DNA of 61,637 nucleotides from NCBI GenBank assembly GCA_040753915.1, contig JBFMDN010000033.1, forward strand, positions 1 through 61,637, written 5' to 3'. This DNA comes from JBFMDN01 sp040753915. Lineage in GTDB: Bacteria > Desulfobacterota > Desulfomonilia > Desulfomonilales > Desulfomonilaceae. Below, piece after piece: positions 60,485-61,637 of this stretch; within the stretch, counting starts at the first letter, position 1, and each line of letters opens with the position of its first letter. The position numbers were made by a program, and so were the translations under genes. Under the pieces are notes generated by a model. It was not told the DNA's origin, made no database searches, and saw only the letters and a list, made by a program, of their open reading frames with translations.

Positions 60485-61522
60485 TTACTCGCCTCCGCGA
60501 TTGACCTCAAGGCTGGCAACGTAGTGGTTGAGAGAATTTCGAGAAATGCCCAGAAGCTGAGACGCCTTCACCGTATTTCCGCCTGCACGGCGCAAAGCTT
60601 CTTCCACAAGCGCACGTTTGAGATCACGAGTCACATCGTTGAGCGTTTTGTCCTTGGGGAACGACGTAAAGAAGCTCCACTCGCTTTCTACCCGCTCTAG
60701 CCCTAAGTCTGAGAGCGTGATTCTGCCGCCCCCGGACAGGATCAAAGCTCGCTCGAGACAATTGCGGAGCTCCCTGACGTTACCGGGCCAATCAGGAGCC
60801 TTGAGCCCTTCGAGGACCTCCTTGTCGAATATGGGTGGCGAGGACAGCCGCATGTCCGTCTCCAACTGGGAGACGAGCTGCTTCACCAGAAGAGGAATGT
60901 CTTCCCTCCGATCTCGCAGCGGCGGGATCTGTATGGAAAACACGTTCAGACGGTAGAGGAGATCTTGCCGGAATCGGTGCGATCGCGCGTCTTCTTCCAG
61001 ATCGCGGTTCGTTGCCGTGATGAGTCGAGCATTGACGCTGATATTTTTCTCTCCGCCTACGCGCGTAAAGGACTTCGTGTCCAGGAATGTGAGAAGCTTG
61101 GCCTGGATAGCGAGAGGGAGCTCTCCAATCTCATTGAGAAAGAGGGTGCCTCCCTCTGCAAGCTCGAGAAGTCCCCGCTTGCGTTGCCTTGCGCCTGTGA
61201 AGGCTCCCGGCTCATGCCCAAACAATTCAGACTCCGCCAGCTCAGGCGCTACCGATGCGCAGTTCACAGCGAAGAACGGACCGTTTTTTCTCTCCGAATT
61301 GTCGTGGATGAAGCGAGCCAGGTAATCCTTGCCACTACCACTCTCGCCCAACAGCAACACCGTACTGTCTTGAGCCGCTATCAATCTCGCTCTCGAGAGG
61401 GTGGTCTGCATGGCCTTTGAGGGGTACAGGGGCACGTCGCCAGATTGCGGCGTGGGAGCTCGCCGACGGTCAGTGATATTGCGCGCGATTCCGCACAACC
61501 CGATTATTTCACCAGAATCCAC
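60485..61522 (-). CDS. Sigma-54-dependent activator, N-terminus truncated at window-end repeat
   Basis: Only the end of a PAS/PAC domain remains (SGEIIGLCGIARNITDRR), followed by a complete AAA+ domain (about 40-270): GESGSGKD, GAFTGA, GTLFLNEIGELP, arginine-finger region, and a Fis-type helix-turn-helix (TVKASQLLGISRNSLNHYV). Walker B has Asn where Asp is usual. The upstream frame is closed by a TAG that lies inside the 126-bp terminal repeat, so the repeat, not the window edge, interrupts the sensor domain. In an undisturbed copy one or more PAS domains would precede. It probably controls sigma-54 promoters in this cluster. Confidence 0.85.
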   Translation of the reverse strand: MDSGEIIGLCGIARNITDRRRAPTPQSGDVPLYPSKAMQTTLSRARLIAAQDSTVLLLGESGSGKDYLARFIHDNSERKNGPFFAVNCASVAPELAESELFGHEPGAFTGARQRKRGLLELAEGGTLFLNEIGELPLAIQAKLLTFLDTKSFTRVGGEKNISVNARLITATNRDLEEDARSHRFRQDLLYRLNVFSIQIPPLRDRREDIPLLVKQLVSQLETDMRLSSPPIFDKEVLEGLKAPDWPGNVRELRNCLERALILSGGGRITLSDLGLERVESEWSFFTSFPKDKTLNDVTRDLKRALVEEALRRAGGNTVKASQLLGISRNSLNHYVASLEVNRGGE

Positions 61523-61637
61523 GGTCTACGATGACGTGTGGGTCGTGTGGACCCTGTAATGTTCTCATGCAAGCGTCTGTGGCCTACGCATGAGGTCGTT
61601 TTTGGGTCGTGTGGCACTCCCCCTCCAAACGTATGTC
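61512..61637. repeat. Right copy of 126-bp inverted terminal repeat
   Basis: Exact reverse complement of bases 1-126. Its inner edge falls within the sigma-54 activator coding sequence, about ten bases after the likely start-like GTG at 61522. Confidence 0.95.

Overview
The window looks like ordinary chromosomal DNA from an anaerobic deltaproteobacterium (Desulfobacterota, perhaps near Desulfomonile or Syntrophobacter). This placement is inferred from gene content only: folate-linked one-carbon enzymes, a giant 2-hydroxyacyl-CoA dehydratase activase fusion, a CooT-type nickel protein, cobinamide synthesis, a B12 radical-SAM enzyme, and heavy use of sigma-54 regulators. Coding density is high and most genes are complete. 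The first and last 126 bases are perfect inverted copies of each other, and the right copy cuts a sigma-54 regulator inside its PAS domain, so the window probably ends at two copies of a multicopy repeat.

Layout. 1-9.6 kb: a strong promoter with a candidate structured RNA, an IMPase-like phosphatase, hrcA, a divergent FchA-like/pterin methyltransferase pair, an MBL-fold hydrolase, a Ser/Thr kinase fused to a cyclic-nucleotide domain, a UbiB-like kinase, CooT and an HNH protein. 10-24.9 kb: a GT39-like membrane protein, an SGNH hydrolase, PfkB-HAD-CbiB, two tiny proteins, a GT-A glycosyltransferase, a B12 radical-SAM protein, and a two-component pair (V4R-GAF-PAS histidine kinase plus NtrC-type regulator). 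25-33.6 kb: transposase remnants, then a sigma-54 promoter ahead of a catabolic operon (internally deleted old-yellow-enzyme gene, hydantoinase A and B, acyl-CoA ligase, acyl-CoA dehydrogenase). 34-42 kb: trkA-trkH, the 1,426-residue activase/dehydratase protein, and YraN.

42.2-51.2 kb is a degraded accessory region. It starts at tRNA-Arg(ACG) beside a broken tyrosine integrase. It contains REP-like hairpin clusters, one broken and one intact RAYT transposase, a photolyase with a decayed YbgA-type neighbour, and a TIGR01777 epimerase. It ends with a fragment of a type I restriction locus (hsdS tail, RhuM-like protein, Doc toxin) bracketed by perfect 23-bp inverted repeats that share their core with the repeats flanking the intact RAYT.

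51.6-61.6 kb is signalling-rich: a sigma-54-driven VanZ/phosphate-binding-protein-like fusion, an HD-GYP regulator, two zinc-ribbon/beta-propeller paralogues, a PAS protein, a MITE-like element that supplies the end of a response-regulator gene, an HWE/HisKA_2 kinase with its own sigma-54-like promoter, and the truncated sigma-54 activator. Sigma-54 sites at 26077, 51563 and 60220 (minus strand), together with two sigma-54 activators, tie the catabolic and signalling parts together.
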